Numbered from the stretch's first letter, positions 18,060-26,385 are shown. The stretch is 64,000 nucleotides of DNA from Thalassovita gelatinovora (GCF_001458355.1 NZ_CYSA01000025.1:156579-220578), one strand, 5' to 3'. Made by a program: numbers and translations. The notes: generated by a model not told the origin, from the letters alone.

Positions 18060-18894
18060 GGGGAATTGCCGCCTTGCACACTGCGCGTTTGATTTGTTCT
18101 GCCACCGCCTCAGCGCGATAGACCGCATCGGCCCGCACATCCGAAATCGGGGACAATGTTTTCAGATGCGCCGGCAGAACCACGACCTGATCCGGGCGCT
18201 GGCCAATCAAGTCCGTTTCAAGCTGCGCCAACCGCCGGGCGACCGGGGAACAGGCCCCGACTGCAATCCGGGCCAGATTGATACAACCGTGCTCATCCAG
18301 CCCGATCAACGTCGCCGTCATCGTGATCGAAATCACCAGATAACTGCGCCCACCAAGCTTTTCAAACCTGCCCACGCTATCGGGGGGAGGCGCCGGGATA
18401 TGCACAGCAACAAGGATTTCGTCTGAGCCAAGCGTGGTCTGGCGCACACCGGTCAGAAAATCACTTAGCGGCACCATCCGGGTCGCCCCGGCGCACGCGA
18501 TTTCCACCTCTGCCTCCAACGTCAGCAGTGGCGGTACACCATCGGCAGCCGGTGAGGCATTGCAGATATTGCCGCCGATGGTTCCGGCATTGCGAATTTG
18601 CAGACTGCCAACCTCCCGGCCAGCAGCCTGCAAACCGGCGAAACCGGGCGGTAAATCGGCAGTAACGATATCCGTCCAACAGGTTGCCGCCCCTATACGC
18701 CACGACCCATCCGCCTGCCGGTCGATCCCTGTCATGCCGTCAATCCGGGAAACATCCAACAGACTGCGCCGCATAGGGGTGGTGCCCTGTGCGGGAAAAA
18801 TGTCGGTACCGCCTGCCACGACGGTCGGAAAATGCGTCTGCATCAGGACCAAAGCTTCTTCGATTTTACTGGGTGCGAAATAGACGCAAGACAC
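18052..18894 (-). CDS. FAD-binding subunit of molybdenum hydroxylase (CoxM/XdhB type)
   Basis: A 280-residue medium subunit that takes electrons from the Fe-S clusters of the fused partner to FAD. I place the start at a GTG at 18894 because GGAGG lies 6 bp upstream and the product then begins VSCVYFAPSKIEEAL, the normal family start; a longer ATG frame from 18945 would run through the operator. FAD-binding motifs are VVAGGTDIFPAQ and QIRNAGTIGGNICNASPAADGVPPLL in pieces. This is the first gene of a seven-gene operon ending in marR. Confidence 0.92.
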   Translation of the reverse strand: MSCVYFAPSKIEEALVLMQTHFPTVVAGGTDIFPAQGTTPMRRSLLDVSRIDGMTGIDRQADGSWRIGAATCWTDIVTADLPPGFAGLQAAGREVGSLQIRNAGTIGGNICNASPAADGVPPLLTLEAEVEIACAGATRMVPLSDFLTGVRQTTLGSDEILVAVHIPAPPPDSVGRFEKLGGRSYLVISITMTATLIGLDEHGCINLARIAVGACSPVARRLAQLETDLIGQRPDQVVVLPAHLKTLSPISDVRADAVYRAEAVAEQIKRAVCKAAIPHD

Positions 18895-18915
18895 CGGGAA
18901 CCTCCGTGGGAAATT

Positions 18916-18931
18916 CATTTGTACGCTAATG
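18916..18931. promoter_or_regulatory. Operator site D of the heteroaromatic regulon
   Basis: CATTTGTACGCTAATG, 22 bp upstream of the GTG start of the FAD subunit and directly before its ribosome-binding site. It is the most diverged of the four sites but keeps the C-R-T-W-Y-GTA-Y-R-C-N-AA-Y-G pattern. Binding here would block the promoter of the seven-gene operon. Confidence 0.68.
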
Positions 18932-19136
18932 GTATGGGCGAACAAAGAGTCTTGTCAACGGTTTCCTAAATCTTGATCGCGCAGCGAAGAAAATCCTCCT
19001 GTGACCGAGTAATTAGCGGGCAGCCACGCCAACGGGACAAGGACGGACAAGCAAACATTCCGGCACAGGACATCCCTCCGAACCTGCCAAAGGTCCGGTT
19101 TGCCCACTGCGGCGCCACGCACGAATTGCGCCAAAA

Positions 19137-19610
19137 TCACAGTTTGGAGGAAATCACCCCGGTCGCGAACCCGCCCATGCGCAGTTCGCCATAAAGACGC
19201 TGATATTCGATCTTGGGGCAGCGGTTCATGATCACATCGACCCCGCGCGCCCGCGCCGTTTCCGCCGCTTGCGCATGTTCGACGCCGATTTGCATCCAGA
19301 TCGTCTTGAGCTTGGGAAAGCACTCCAATGCCTCGTCGACGATGGGGGGGACGTGTTCAGATCGACGGAAGATGTCGATCATGTCAACCAGTCCTTCGAT
19401 ATCGCGCAAGGACGCCTGCACCGTGCTGCCGAAAAGCATCTTGCCGGAATGGCCGGGATTGACCGGCACCACGTCATAGCCCTTCAGCGACAGATAACGC
19501 GCCACGTAATAGGATGGCCGCACCGGGTTCATTGACACCCCTACGACGGCAACGCGCTTGCTGCCGCTCAGGACCCGTTTCAGGAAATCATCGGAATACT
19601 GTTCGCTCAT
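19137..19610 (-). CDS. CoA-binding domain protein (YccU-like)
   Basis: A 157-residue Rossmann-fold protein of the CoA_binding_2 family. The start at 19610 (MSEQYSDDFLKRVL) is chosen because the family domain begins there; the frame extends upstream into a terminator stem. Marks are RVAVVGVSMNPVRPSYYVARYLSLKGY, VVPVNPGH, the middle DMIDIFRRSEHVPPIVDEAL, and the C-terminal IWMQIGVEHAQAAETARARGVDVIMNRCPKIEY in parts. The family binds CoA or a nucleotide; its cellular role is unclear. The interval to the upstream FAD-subunit gene (18932-19136) shows no gene. Confidence 0.9.
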   Translation of the reverse strand: MSEQYSDDFLKRVLSGSKRVAVVGVSMNPVRPSYYVARYLSLKGYDVVPVNPGHSGKMLFGSTVQASLRDIEGLVDMIDIFRRSEHVPPIVDEALECFPKLKTIWMQIGVEHAQAAETARARGVDVIMNRCPKIEYQRLYGELRMGGFATGVISSKL

Positions 19611-19660
19611 ACCCAAGCGATACCGCGAGTCACGTTTCAGGGGAAGTCCGTTCCGTTTAA

Positions 19661-19692
19661 AAAAGAAAAAGCGCCCAAGTAACCTTGGGCGC
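19661..19692 (-). terminator. Orphan intrinsic terminator, possible small-RNA 3' end
   Basis: On the minus strand a perfect 9-bp stem (GCGCCCAAG / CTTGGGCGC) with a 4-base loop is followed by TTTTTCTTTTT. No gene ends just upstream on this strand: the next feature is the opposite-strand gene starting at 19918. It therefore lies in the leader of the CoA-binding gene, either ending a small RNA started within 19700-19900 or attenuating that gene. Confidence 0.75.
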
Positions 19693-19917
19693 CAGTTACG
19701 GAACGAGGGACAGTGAATGAGGCCGCGAAGGTTCCGATTTCGCGTCTCTGTCAAATAAATAGGGTCAAAATGGAAAGATGTAAGAGCAAGTAAAGCAGCT
19801 GTGAAGTCAAAGTGGCTTTTTTACTGGCCGCAGCAACATTCCGTTAGGCTCTCTTGAATTTTAGAAATTTTGCAGATCCGTGCTACCGTAGGGCGTAAAT
19901 CCGATACGGAGTATCTT

Positions 19918-20742
19918 ATGCAACAGATATTGAAAATGGCTGTGAAAGGCCCCGCAGGTCGGTCCGGAGATCCCGACCCAATCCCGCTCAATGCCAGACA
20001 GATCGCCGCCTATGTCGGTTTGGTCGCCTTTTCCTTGCCTGTCATTCTCTACACGGCGTCCTGGCTGGACCCTTATTGCCGCCCCAGTTCGATCAGTCAT
20101 TCTTATTACATCCCGTTCTGGGGCAGCTATTTTGTTGGGGCGCTTGGCTTTATTGCCGTTTTTTTATTCTGCTATCCGGGTCATACGAAATGGGATAACC
20201 GGCTGGCCTCGCTTGGTGCAGTGGGGGCGCTGTTGACGGTGATCTTTCCCACCGGCGGGGATGGCTGCGCCGAAAGCTATTTCACCGGGCGCAGCTTGAT
20301 CCGCAATTTCGAAGATACAAGCCTGACACCACCCCGACGCGGTCAGGACATTCTTTATCACTATGATCTGACCACTCTTTTCGGCTATGCTATCACGTCA
20401 CAGACATTGCATTTCACCGGCGCGGCGCTGGTTTTTTCTGTGCTTGCCTATTTCGCGCTTTGGGCCTTTCGCCGCGACAATGGTGAAGGTGTGCGGATGA
20501 CGGCCAAGGGCGACGTAGAATTGAGCTCACGCAAAATCCGACGCAACACGGTTTATCTGATCTGCGGACTAACCATCCTGGCCTGCATGGCGGCAATCGC
20601 GTTTTGGCCTGAGAAAACCAATGACGGCACCGCCGCGCTGTTTCCACCGATTTTCACGCTGGAAAGCATCGCGCTGTTCGCGTTCGGGATTTCTTGGGTG
20701 GTGAAAGGCCGGTTGCTGAAAACCTTGCGCGAAACCGGCTGA
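19918..20742 (+). CDS. Hypothetical multi-pass membrane protein
   Basis: A 274-residue integral membrane protein I do not assign to a family. GGAG precedes the ATG at 19918. Hydrophobic segments are visible around VGLVAFSLPVILYTAS, GSYFVGALGFIAVFLFCY, LASLGAVGALLTVIFPTG, HFTGAALVFSVLAYFALWAF, TVYLICGLTILACMAAIAFW and LESIALFAFGISWVVKG, giving six likely transmembrane helices. The loop between helices 1 and 2 has a conserved-looking CRPSSISHSYYIPFWGS motif, and a soluble loop after helix 3 has GCAESYFTGRS. It is flanked by opposite-strand genes, so it is monocistronic. Confidence 0.75.
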   Translation: MQQILKMAVKGPAGRSGDPDPIPLNARQIAAYVGLVAFSLPVILYTASWLDPYCRPSSISHSYYIPFWGSYFVGALGFIAVFLFCYPGHTKWDNRLASLGAVGALLTVIFPTGGDGCAESYFTGRSLIRNFEDTSLTPPRRGQDILYHYDLTTLFGYAITSQTLHFTGAALVFSVLAYFALWAFRRDNGEGVRMTAKGDVELSSRKIRRNTVYLICGLTILACMAAIAFWPEKTNDGTAALFPPIFTLESIALFAFGISWVVKGRLLKTLRETG

Positions 20743-20756
20743 TCCCGTCTACGTCT

Positions 20757-21533
20757 TCAGGGCCGGGCGGCGTAAAGCGCCACGGCAGCAGCATTGGATA
20801 CGTTCAAAGACCCGAAGTTGCGGGCGAAATCGATCCGTACCAGCTTGTCGCAGGTTTCCTTGGTTTTCTGCCGCAGCCCCGGCCCTTCGGCCCCAAGCAC
20901 CAGGGCGATGGGTTGATCGCGATGACCTTCGACGGCGTCTTCGATTACCGTCTCGGCTTCACCGTCCAATCCCAGGATCAGATATCCCATCGATCGCAGT
21001 TCTTCCATCGCCTCGGCTAGGTTCTTGACCCGCAGATAGGGCTGACGTTCCAACGCACCGCTGGCGGTTTTGGCCAATGCGCCGGTTTCCGGCGCGCTGT
21101 GATGGCGCGGGCCGATCACCGCCGAGGCCCCAAAAACTTCGGCGGATCGCAAAATCGCGCCGACATTATGCGGATCTGTCACCCGGTCCAGAAGAACCAA
21201 CCGCGGCACCAGACCGGGTTGACCGGCGCAGACCTGATTTAACCGCCCCCAATCCAATGGCTTGACCTCAAGCGCCGCGCCCTGATGAACGGATTGCGGG
21301 TCGATTGGTGGCAAAAATTTCCGCGGATCAACGATTTCGGGTTCGATCCCCGCCACTTCAATGGCCTCGGCCAATTTATCATGGGCGTTTTTGGTCACCA
21401 TCAGCCGCAATTTTTCCCGGGCCGGGTTCATCAACGCATCGCGCACCGCATGCAGACCGAACAACCACACCGTTTCCGAAGCGGAGGCCCGTTTTGCCTG
21501 TTCTTTTGCGACTACCCATTTTGGCTTCTTCAT
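20757..21533 (-). CDS. rlmB: 23S rRNA (guanosine-2'-O-)-methyltransferase RlmB, TrmH group 3 (SpoU family)
   Basis: A 258-residue SPOUT methyltransferase that methylates the 2'-O of a guanosine (G2251 in E. coli 23S rRNA). The N-terminal substrate-binding domain starts WLFGLHAVRDALMNP. The knotted catalytic domain carries motif 1 LDRVTDPHNVGAILRSAEVFGA in pieces, motif 2 LVLGAEGPGLR, and motif 3 GSLNVSNAAAVALY. AAAGGA lies upstream of the ATG at 21533. Gene rlmB immediately before a tRNA-Tyr gene, on the opposite strand, marks the host side of the phage insertion. Confidence 0.95.
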   Translation of the reverse strand: MKKPKWVVAKEQAKRASASETVWLFGLHAVRDALMNPAREKLRLMVTKNAHDKLAEAIEVAGIEPEIVDPRKFLPPIDPQSVHQGAALEVKPLDWGRLNQVCAGQPGLVPRLVLLDRVTDPHNVGAILRSAEVFGASAVIGPRHHSAPETGALAKTASGALERQPYLRVKNLAEAMEELRSMGYLILGLDGEAETVIEDAVEGHRDQPIALVLGAEGPGLRQKTKETCDKLVRIDFARNFGSLNVSNAAAVALYAARP

Positions 21534-21667
21534 GACCCGATCCTTTCCCCGGAAACGTGCCCGCGTTAATGCGCCGTGACATCGCCGCCTGCAAGGGATT
21601 TTCTGGTTGACGCCCGTTTCAGACCACAGTAATCAGCCACTCACCAGACGGCAGCGCCGTCGGAAGT

Positions 21668-21751
21668 GGGCGACAGGCCGCAAGGTGTGGCAGGGGACTG
21701 TAACTCCCTCGCGGAGACGCACGCCTGGTTCGATTCCAGGGTCGCCCACCA
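21668..21751 (+). tRNA. tRNA-Tyr (GTA anticodon), integration target
   Basis: An 84-base class II tRNA. Acceptor stem GGGCGAC (21668-21674) pairs with GTCGCCC (21741-21747); discriminator A and an encoded CCA end at 21751. The D arm is GCC/GGC, the anticodon loop is CTGTAAC with GTA in the centre, a long variable arm follows, and the T arm is CCTGG-TTCGATT-CCAGG. Its 3' 16 bases belong to the phage att repeat, so the tRNA stays intact after integration. Confidence 0.95.
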
Positions 21752-21755
21752 CTTC
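21736..21755 (+). repeat. attL, 3' end of tRNA-Tyr
   Basis: CCAGGGTCGCCCACCACTTC, identical to 63600-63619. It covers the T-arm 3' side, acceptor stem and CCA of tRNA-Tyr plus four downstream bases. The next ~340 bp (21756-22092) hold no convincing gene. Confidence 0.93.
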
Positions 21756-22092
21756 ATCAAAAAACCAAGTAAAAACAATGCATAGGTGTCCCGCGCCGTG
21801 TAAAATGGGCGGAAATAGAATCAATAGCTTACAAGCAGAGTGCCCCGCAAATTCATTCAGAGGACGACGAGAATCTGCCCAGTTCCCACCATATTCAAAT
21901 CTCGACAACTTATCCAAGACGCCCGCAAACAGAACAGAGCAACGTTTATCGTAAACAGCCCAACACACAGGTTGTTGTGCGCCGCTAGAAAGCGAGGTGC
22001 TCCCGCGCAAGGGGAAACAGCTACGCGCTTATAGTTAACTCAACCTTTACATGCTGTGCGTAACGTGGTCTCGCCAATGACAGAGGTGCGCC

Positions 22093-22701
22093 ATGGAAAT
22101 CTCTTTGGAAACCACTCCATTTCTTGAACGTGAAGTCGCGGTTGCCTTGTGCATATCAATCGGTGAGGTGCGAGAATATTGCAAATCCGGGCTTTGTGGA
22201 CACTCAGTACAGCTTTTGACCGGGTTCGGCACGGTTTTGGATCTTCCCAACTTTTTTGATGTTGTTCAGCTTGGTATCATCCATAGCTTGCGGCGTATAA
22301 ATCGGGTTCTGCCTGGATTAGCCGCTGTGGGAGATGAGGTCGCAGATACTCTTGCCCTCTTCTTATTGGATACCGATGATCCAGATCCCCTTGGCCCAAG
22401 GTGTTGCCGACGATTTATTCAGTCCATGTCAGACGACGCTGAGAGTGGTTTTCTCGAAAACTATTTTTCGCTACAGGAACATGAACGAAGATTGGTGGCC
22501 CGTAGCGTTGTCAGAACCTGCTTGTGCATTAGACAGCGCATATTTTTAGTTTCGTCATCAAAGCTTGTGAAGCTCGACGAGAGGGTAAATGCGTTGATCC
22601 GCTCAGGCCAGAATGATCCTCGCGCTAGGTTTCGAGCGTTTGCCAGGCATTCACCAACTGCGGTTGTTGTGCACGAGGCTGTCGCGCAATCGATGCATTA
22701 G
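22093..22701 (+). CDS. Hypothetical protein
   Basis: A 202-residue predicted cytoplasmic protein that I do not recognise. AGAGGTG lies about 8 bp before the ATG. The N-terminal part (FLEREVAVALCISIGEVREYCKSGLCGHSVQLLTGFG in pieces) could be a MerR-like or degenerate helix-turn-helix, and the C-terminal half is helical and rich in Arg and Cys (SVVRTCLCIRQRIF). It is the first gene inside the left attachment site and lies in A/T-richer DNA. The reading frame is open over 600 bp with a plausible ribosome-binding site, but nothing else supports it. Confidence 0.5.
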   Translation: MEISLETTPFLEREVAVALCISIGEVREYCKSGLCGHSVQLLTGFGTVLDLPNFFDVVQLGIIHSLRRINRVLPGLAAVGDEVADTLALFLLDTDDPDPLGPRCCRRFIQSMSDDAESGFLENYFSLQEHERRLVARSVVRTCLCIRQRIFLVSSSKLVKLDERVNALIRSGQNDPRARFRAFARHSPTAVVVHEAVAQSMH

Positions 22702-22795
22702 CACCTAGCTTTACCGTAGAACGGTGAACCAATGCGCGTCGCATGGATGCGCCGTATTAAGCTCAAATTGCATCCACTTTAATGGTATAGTGTGA

Positions 22796-22865
22796 TCTCG
22801 GGTAACAGCGGTTTAACTGCACCGAGATAGAAAAAGCACGTCCAGGCTACACCAGATTGGACGTG
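22796..22865 (+). promoter_or_regulatory. Structured leader with two hairpins upstream of the RTX-like gene
   Basis: Two inverted repeats lie 60-130 bases before the start at 22923. The first has arms TCTCGG (22796-22801) and CCGAGA (22822-22827) with a nested GCGGTT/AACTGC-like pairing. The second has 8-bp arms CACGTCCA (22837-22844) and TGGACGTG (22858-22865). No T-run follows either. The region may fold in the 5' leader or bind a regulator. Confidence 0.4.
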
Positions 22866-22922
22866 AACAGAAGCCAAGTAAGCCATTTGAAGTGGCGCTT
22901 CGAATATCCAGCGGGGTGAAAA

Positions 22923-23654
22923 ATGCTTCAGTTACTTGCCATACTTGGCATCACCCTCGTGGGCGCGATGGTTTTTGACCTCTCGTCCGATGAAGAAGGC
23001 AACGATTCGAGCGAAGATGATCCTTCCGAGGAAGATTTTGGCGATGTGCAGATCGATCCAGAGATACTCCCCATTGATGATATCTTGTTAGGAACAGAAG
23101 GGGATGATGATCTCACAACAGCCCCTGACGACGCGCAGTCGATATTCACCGCCTCAGAGTCTCTTGAGGACCATGTGAATGATGACGCGGAAACGGTATC
23201 GGCCCTTGAGGGGGATGACGAGATCGAAATCGGAAATGGTGATCAAGCTTTTGGCGGGCCGGGATCAGACATTTTTGTCGCCAATTACAGTTTCGAAAAC
23301 GGTCTGGGCGCGGCGGTTGTCGAGGATTTCGAACCGGAAACAGAAACCATCGCGCTTCGCATTGGTGGCGCTCCATCCAATGCCCTACCCGACCATGAAA
23401 CATTCAATCTGGAAGACGACATTGAGGTAGAAGAGAGTCAGGAAGCTGGCACCACCATCTTCGTTGAGGGGGAGGCTGCATGCGAGTTGCCCGATGTAAC
23501 AGGACTGACCGTTGTATGGGCGCAAAATGAAGTCTCACCCGATCACATCATGGATTCCAATCAGACGTTTTTCAACTTGGATGGAACGCCGTTTGATGGT
23601 GTGCGCAACGATATCGATGTCGTTGTCTATCGTTTCTACAACTATTCGTCATAG
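22923..23654 (+). CDS. Acidic membrane-anchored protein with degenerate RTX (haemolysin-type calcium-binding) repeats
   Basis: A 243-residue very acidic protein. GGGGTGA precedes the ATG. Residues 1-18 (MLQLLAILGITLVGAMVF) form a hydrophobic anchor or signal, then a low-complexity stretch rich in Asp, Glu and Ser (DLSSDEEGNDSSEDD). LLGTEGDDDLT and IEIGNGDQAFGGPGSDIFV resemble the GGxGxDxLx nonapeptide. A C-terminal DFEPETETIALRIGG resembles the segment after RTX repeats in Rhodobacterales secreted proteins. It precedes the larger RTX glycosidase, separated by 124 bp. Function unknown; possibly surface or secreted. Confidence 0.65.
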   Translation: MLQLLAILGITLVGAMVFDLSSDEEGNDSSEDDPSEEDFGDVQIDPEILPIDDILLGTEGDDDLTTAPDDAQSIFTASESLEDHVNDDAETVSALEGDDEIEIGNGDQAFGGPGSDIFVANYSFENGLGAAVVEDFEPETETIALRIGGAPSNALPDHETFNLEDDIEVEESQEAGTTIFVEGEAACELPDVTGLTVVWAQNEVSPDHIMDSNQTFFNLDGTPFDGVRNDIDVVVYRFYNYSS

Positions 23655-23690
23655 TTGAAGCATGCTCTTAATGACAGCTTTCGAAATTAT

Positions 23691-23733
23691 AAATAATTCT
23701 CATTATTTCAGCTACTTAAGTTCAGAATTATTT
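23691..23733. repeat. A/T-rich inverted repeat before the RTX glycosidase gene
   Basis: Perfect 10-bp arms AAATAATTCT (23691-23700) and AGAATTATTT (23724-23733) with a 23-base spacer, 46 bp before the start at 23779. It could be a regulator site or a weak hairpin after the preceding gene. Confidence 0.45.
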
Positions 23734-23778
23734 AATTAAACAATGGCAATCTAAGACCTGTCAACAAGGCAGGTTCCC

Positions 23779-25971
23779 ATGGTTGTTCTGTATGCGAATT
23801 CGGTATCTTCTACGCCCTATACCCAAGATGTTTTTGGAGGCAATATTCTCGGCACTCGGGATACGCTTGGCGAAGGCAGCAGCTTTGAAACCGTCGCGGA
23901 ACGGTTGAACATTACCAGTTTTCGCTATCCGGGCGGCTCGATTTCCGAGCACTATTTCGACATCACTGACCCGAACGCGACGTCCGCGACGCATACCAAT
24001 GGGGAGGATACTGTAAACCTGCTGCCCCTCGGCGACTTCTTTGGGTACTTGGAGGAAAACCGCTATGCGGCGTCGATCGTTATCCCAACGCGATCCTACA
24101 TATCTGAAGCAAATGATGCCCAGGGAAACCGGTTTGCCGCTGTGGACGAGGATGCGTTGCGTGGCTTTGTCAATGATGTACTTGACGGCGTGTATGGCCT
24201 GGTATCGATAGACGCGTTCGAAATTGGGAATGAATATTGGAACAGTGGCGGAATGACCTCGCTTGAATATGGCCGGGTCGCCGCTGAAATGTGCGCGATT
24301 ATACATGATGCACTCATCAATCACCCTGGCTACGAAGCTCTCTTTGCAACGCCCAGAGTGTTGGTGCAGATGGGGGCCGATTATGGCTTCGCCGATCTTG
24401 GGACGCACTACGCTGATGTCGGAGATGGCGCAGCCCAACTGGCAGCCTTCAACGCCGACTATGGCTTCAGCTTCGGAGAGGAATACATCTACGGCTCTGG
24501 AAAGGTGAAGTGGTCACTTCTTGCCAACGAAATCATCATCAGGGAGTTCGAGAACAGCGCATCGTTAGACAATGTCGATGGCGTTGTCGCCCATGTCTAC
24601 TCGCGTGGTGCTGAATTACCAAATAGCAGATATTTTTCTGTGAGAACCATCGATAGTTCCTGGGGAAACTACATTGATGATCTGTTTGTTCATATCACGG
24701 AGTGGAACCAGTCAGCGTCCACCAGAGCTTTGGATCATGAAGACGATTTCGGGCTTATTCAAGCGCATGAGATGCTGAATATTCTGGAAGTTTTTTCCGA
24801 CTATGAGGTCGGCTGTGCTCGTGTCTGGCCGCTACAGCAGAACACTGCAAATGACTTGAGTGGAGATGTTGGTCAAACCGAACTGACGGTGCCGGGTCAA
24901 ATGTTTGCGCTCATGTCGGAACATTTGATCGGTACACGCCCGATTCAGCTAAACTCTGACACACGTCAGCTAGAGGATGAGATCTCTGTGGATGGCGCAG
25001 ACATCCACGCGTTCTATGCTGTGGACCGTTTGGTGTTGTTTGTCGCTTCCACGAGTGAGAGCGGTGCAGATTTGACGCTGAATCTTAGGCGGCTGATTAC
25101 TGATGAGGTGGAAGTAAGTGTGGCCATCCTTGGAGTGCAGGATGGGCAAAATCCAACAGACACTTCATCGGCCGCTGAATTGGTTAATGTTGCGTCCGAC
25201 AACGCCTACCGAAATCAGTATCTCTCGTTGAACCTCGATTCCTATGAAATCGCATTGGTCGAGATTCGCGATCCCACCTACACCGCTGCATTTAACAACT
25301 TGGTGGCAGACAATAATATCGATGCTGATCGTACACTGGAAGGTACTCACAGAAACGATAGCTTATATGGGGGAGATGGCCACGACACTCTGTTTGGAGG
25401 TGATGGTGATGATTTCATATTTGGCGGAGAAACAAATGCCGACGTTGCCGACGTTGCCTATGGTGGTGGCGGCAATGATAGGATCGACGGCGGGCGTGGG
25501 AATGACGAATTGCGGGGTGATGGCGGAGCCGATACCATCATCGGCGGTTTCGGCTCTGATACCCTAATCGGAGGTGCGGGAGACGACATACTTACTGGTC
25601 AAGCTTGGTCTGACCTCATCATAGGCGATGGCGGAAGTGACTTCCTGAACGGTGGTTTCGGTTACGACCGGTTGCATGGTGGTGAAGGCGGGGACTATTT
25701 CTTCCATTTGGGCGTGCGCGAGCATGGATCGGACTGGATCCAGGATTATGATGCCGCCGAAGGCGATGTGTTAATATTTGGGGGCAACGCCACCCGCGAC
25801 CAGTTCCAAGTCAATTTTACCGAAACCGCGAATGCCGGTCTCTCAGGAGTGCGAGAGGCGTTCGTAATCTATAGACCAACTGGTCAAATCCTTTGGGCCT
25901 TGGTCGATGGTGGCGCACTGGACGAGATTAGTATTCTAATCGATGGAGAAGCCAACAATCTTCTTGTGTAG
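23779..25971 (+). CDS. RTX-tailed secreted protein with a clan-A-like glycoside hydrolase domain
   Basis: A 730-residue protein with two parts. Residues 1 to about 400 look like a (beta/alpha)8 glycosidase: FRYPGGS (48-54, as in arabinofuranosidase/GH39/GH79-type enzymes), EIGNEYW with the probable acid/base Glu152, and HITEWN with the probable nucleophile Glu308. Residues 400-510 form a beta-rich module. Residues 520-645 hold tandem RTX repeats (GGDGHDTLFGGDGDDFIFGG and others), followed by a C-terminal region typical of type I secretion substrates. There is no N-terminal signal peptide, which fits type I export; no type I exporter genes are in the window. Likely a calcium-dependent secreted polysaccharide-degrading enzyme carried as phage cargo. 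The family assignment rests on motifs only. Confidence 0.78.
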   Translation: MVVLYANSVSSTPYTQDVFGGNILGTRDTLGEGSSFETVAERLNITSFRYPGGSISEHYFDITDPNATSATHTNGEDTVNLLPLGDFFGYLEENRYAASIVIPTRSYISEANDAQGNRFAAVDEDALRGFVNDVLDGVYGLVSIDAFEIGNEYWNSGGMTSLEYGRVAAEMCAIIHDALINHPGYEALFATPRVLVQMGADYGFADLGTHYADVGDGAAQLAAFNADYGFSFGEEYIYGSGKVKWSLLANEIIIREFENSASLDNVDGVVAHVYSRGAELPNSRYFSVRTIDSSWGNYIDDLFVHITEWNQSASTRALDHEDDFGLIQAHEMLNILEVFSDYEVGCARVWPLQQNTANDLSGDVGQTELTVPGQMFALMSEHLIGTRPIQLNSDTRQLEDEISVDGADIHAFYAVDRLVLFVASTSESGADLTLNLRRLITDEVEVSVAILGVQDGQNPTDTSSAAELVNVASDNAYRNQYLSLNLDSYEIALVEIRDPTYTAAFNNLVADNNIDADRTLEGTHRNDSLYGGDGHDTLFGGDGDDFIFGGETNADVADVAYGGGGNDRIDGGRGNDELRGDGGADTIIGGFGSDTLIGGAGDDILTGQAWSDLIIGDGGSDFLNGGFGYDRLHGGEGGDYFFHLGVREHGSDWIQDYDAAEGDVLIFGGNATRDQFQVNFTETANAGLSGVREAFVIYRPTGQILWALVDGGALDEISILIDGEANNLLV

Positions 25972-26127
25972 TCACAACCTTATCACAAGATTTCGATTCT
26001 TCTGCCCGATACTTGAGCTAACGTGTTGGGCGATCGTAGACAAACTCCATTAACCTTTTGTTAACACTTGGCCGAACATACTCCGAGTGTTCATTTACTT
26101 ATTTTGTTCAGTCACGGCAGATTCACA

Positions 26128-26385
26128 ATGAATAATATTATATTATTTATTTATTTAGTCGTTTTGCTGGCAGTTCCGGCATTGGTTGGCCTTTGGCACA
26201 TCTGGCAATTATACATCTGGCCGTTTGTTGTCCCGCGCGAAGATCTTCAGATGCTTGCTCACCAAGTCCTTTTCAAATATGGCGCGAATGCGTTTGAGCA
26301 AACTCAAGAGCTGCAACGCCAGGCATGGATCAAGGGCAATATCAAGGAACAAGGTGTTTGGCGGCGAGTTGGGCGTCTCTTGTAG
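26128..26385 (+). CDS. Small hypothetical membrane protein
   Basis: An 85-residue protein with one N-terminal hydrophobic segment (MNNIILFIYLVVLLAVPALVGLWHIWQLYIW in parts) and a charged C-terminal tail (LQRQAWIKGNIKEQGVWRRVGRLL). The ATG at 26128 is preferred because it opens directly with the membrane segment; no strong ribosome-binding site is visible for either this or the upstream in-frame start at 26068. Function unknown. Confidence 0.5.
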   Translation: MNNIILFIYLVVLLAVPALVGLWHIWQLYIWPFVVPREDLQMLAHQVLFKYGANAFEQTQELQRQAWIKGNIKEQGVWRRVGRLL

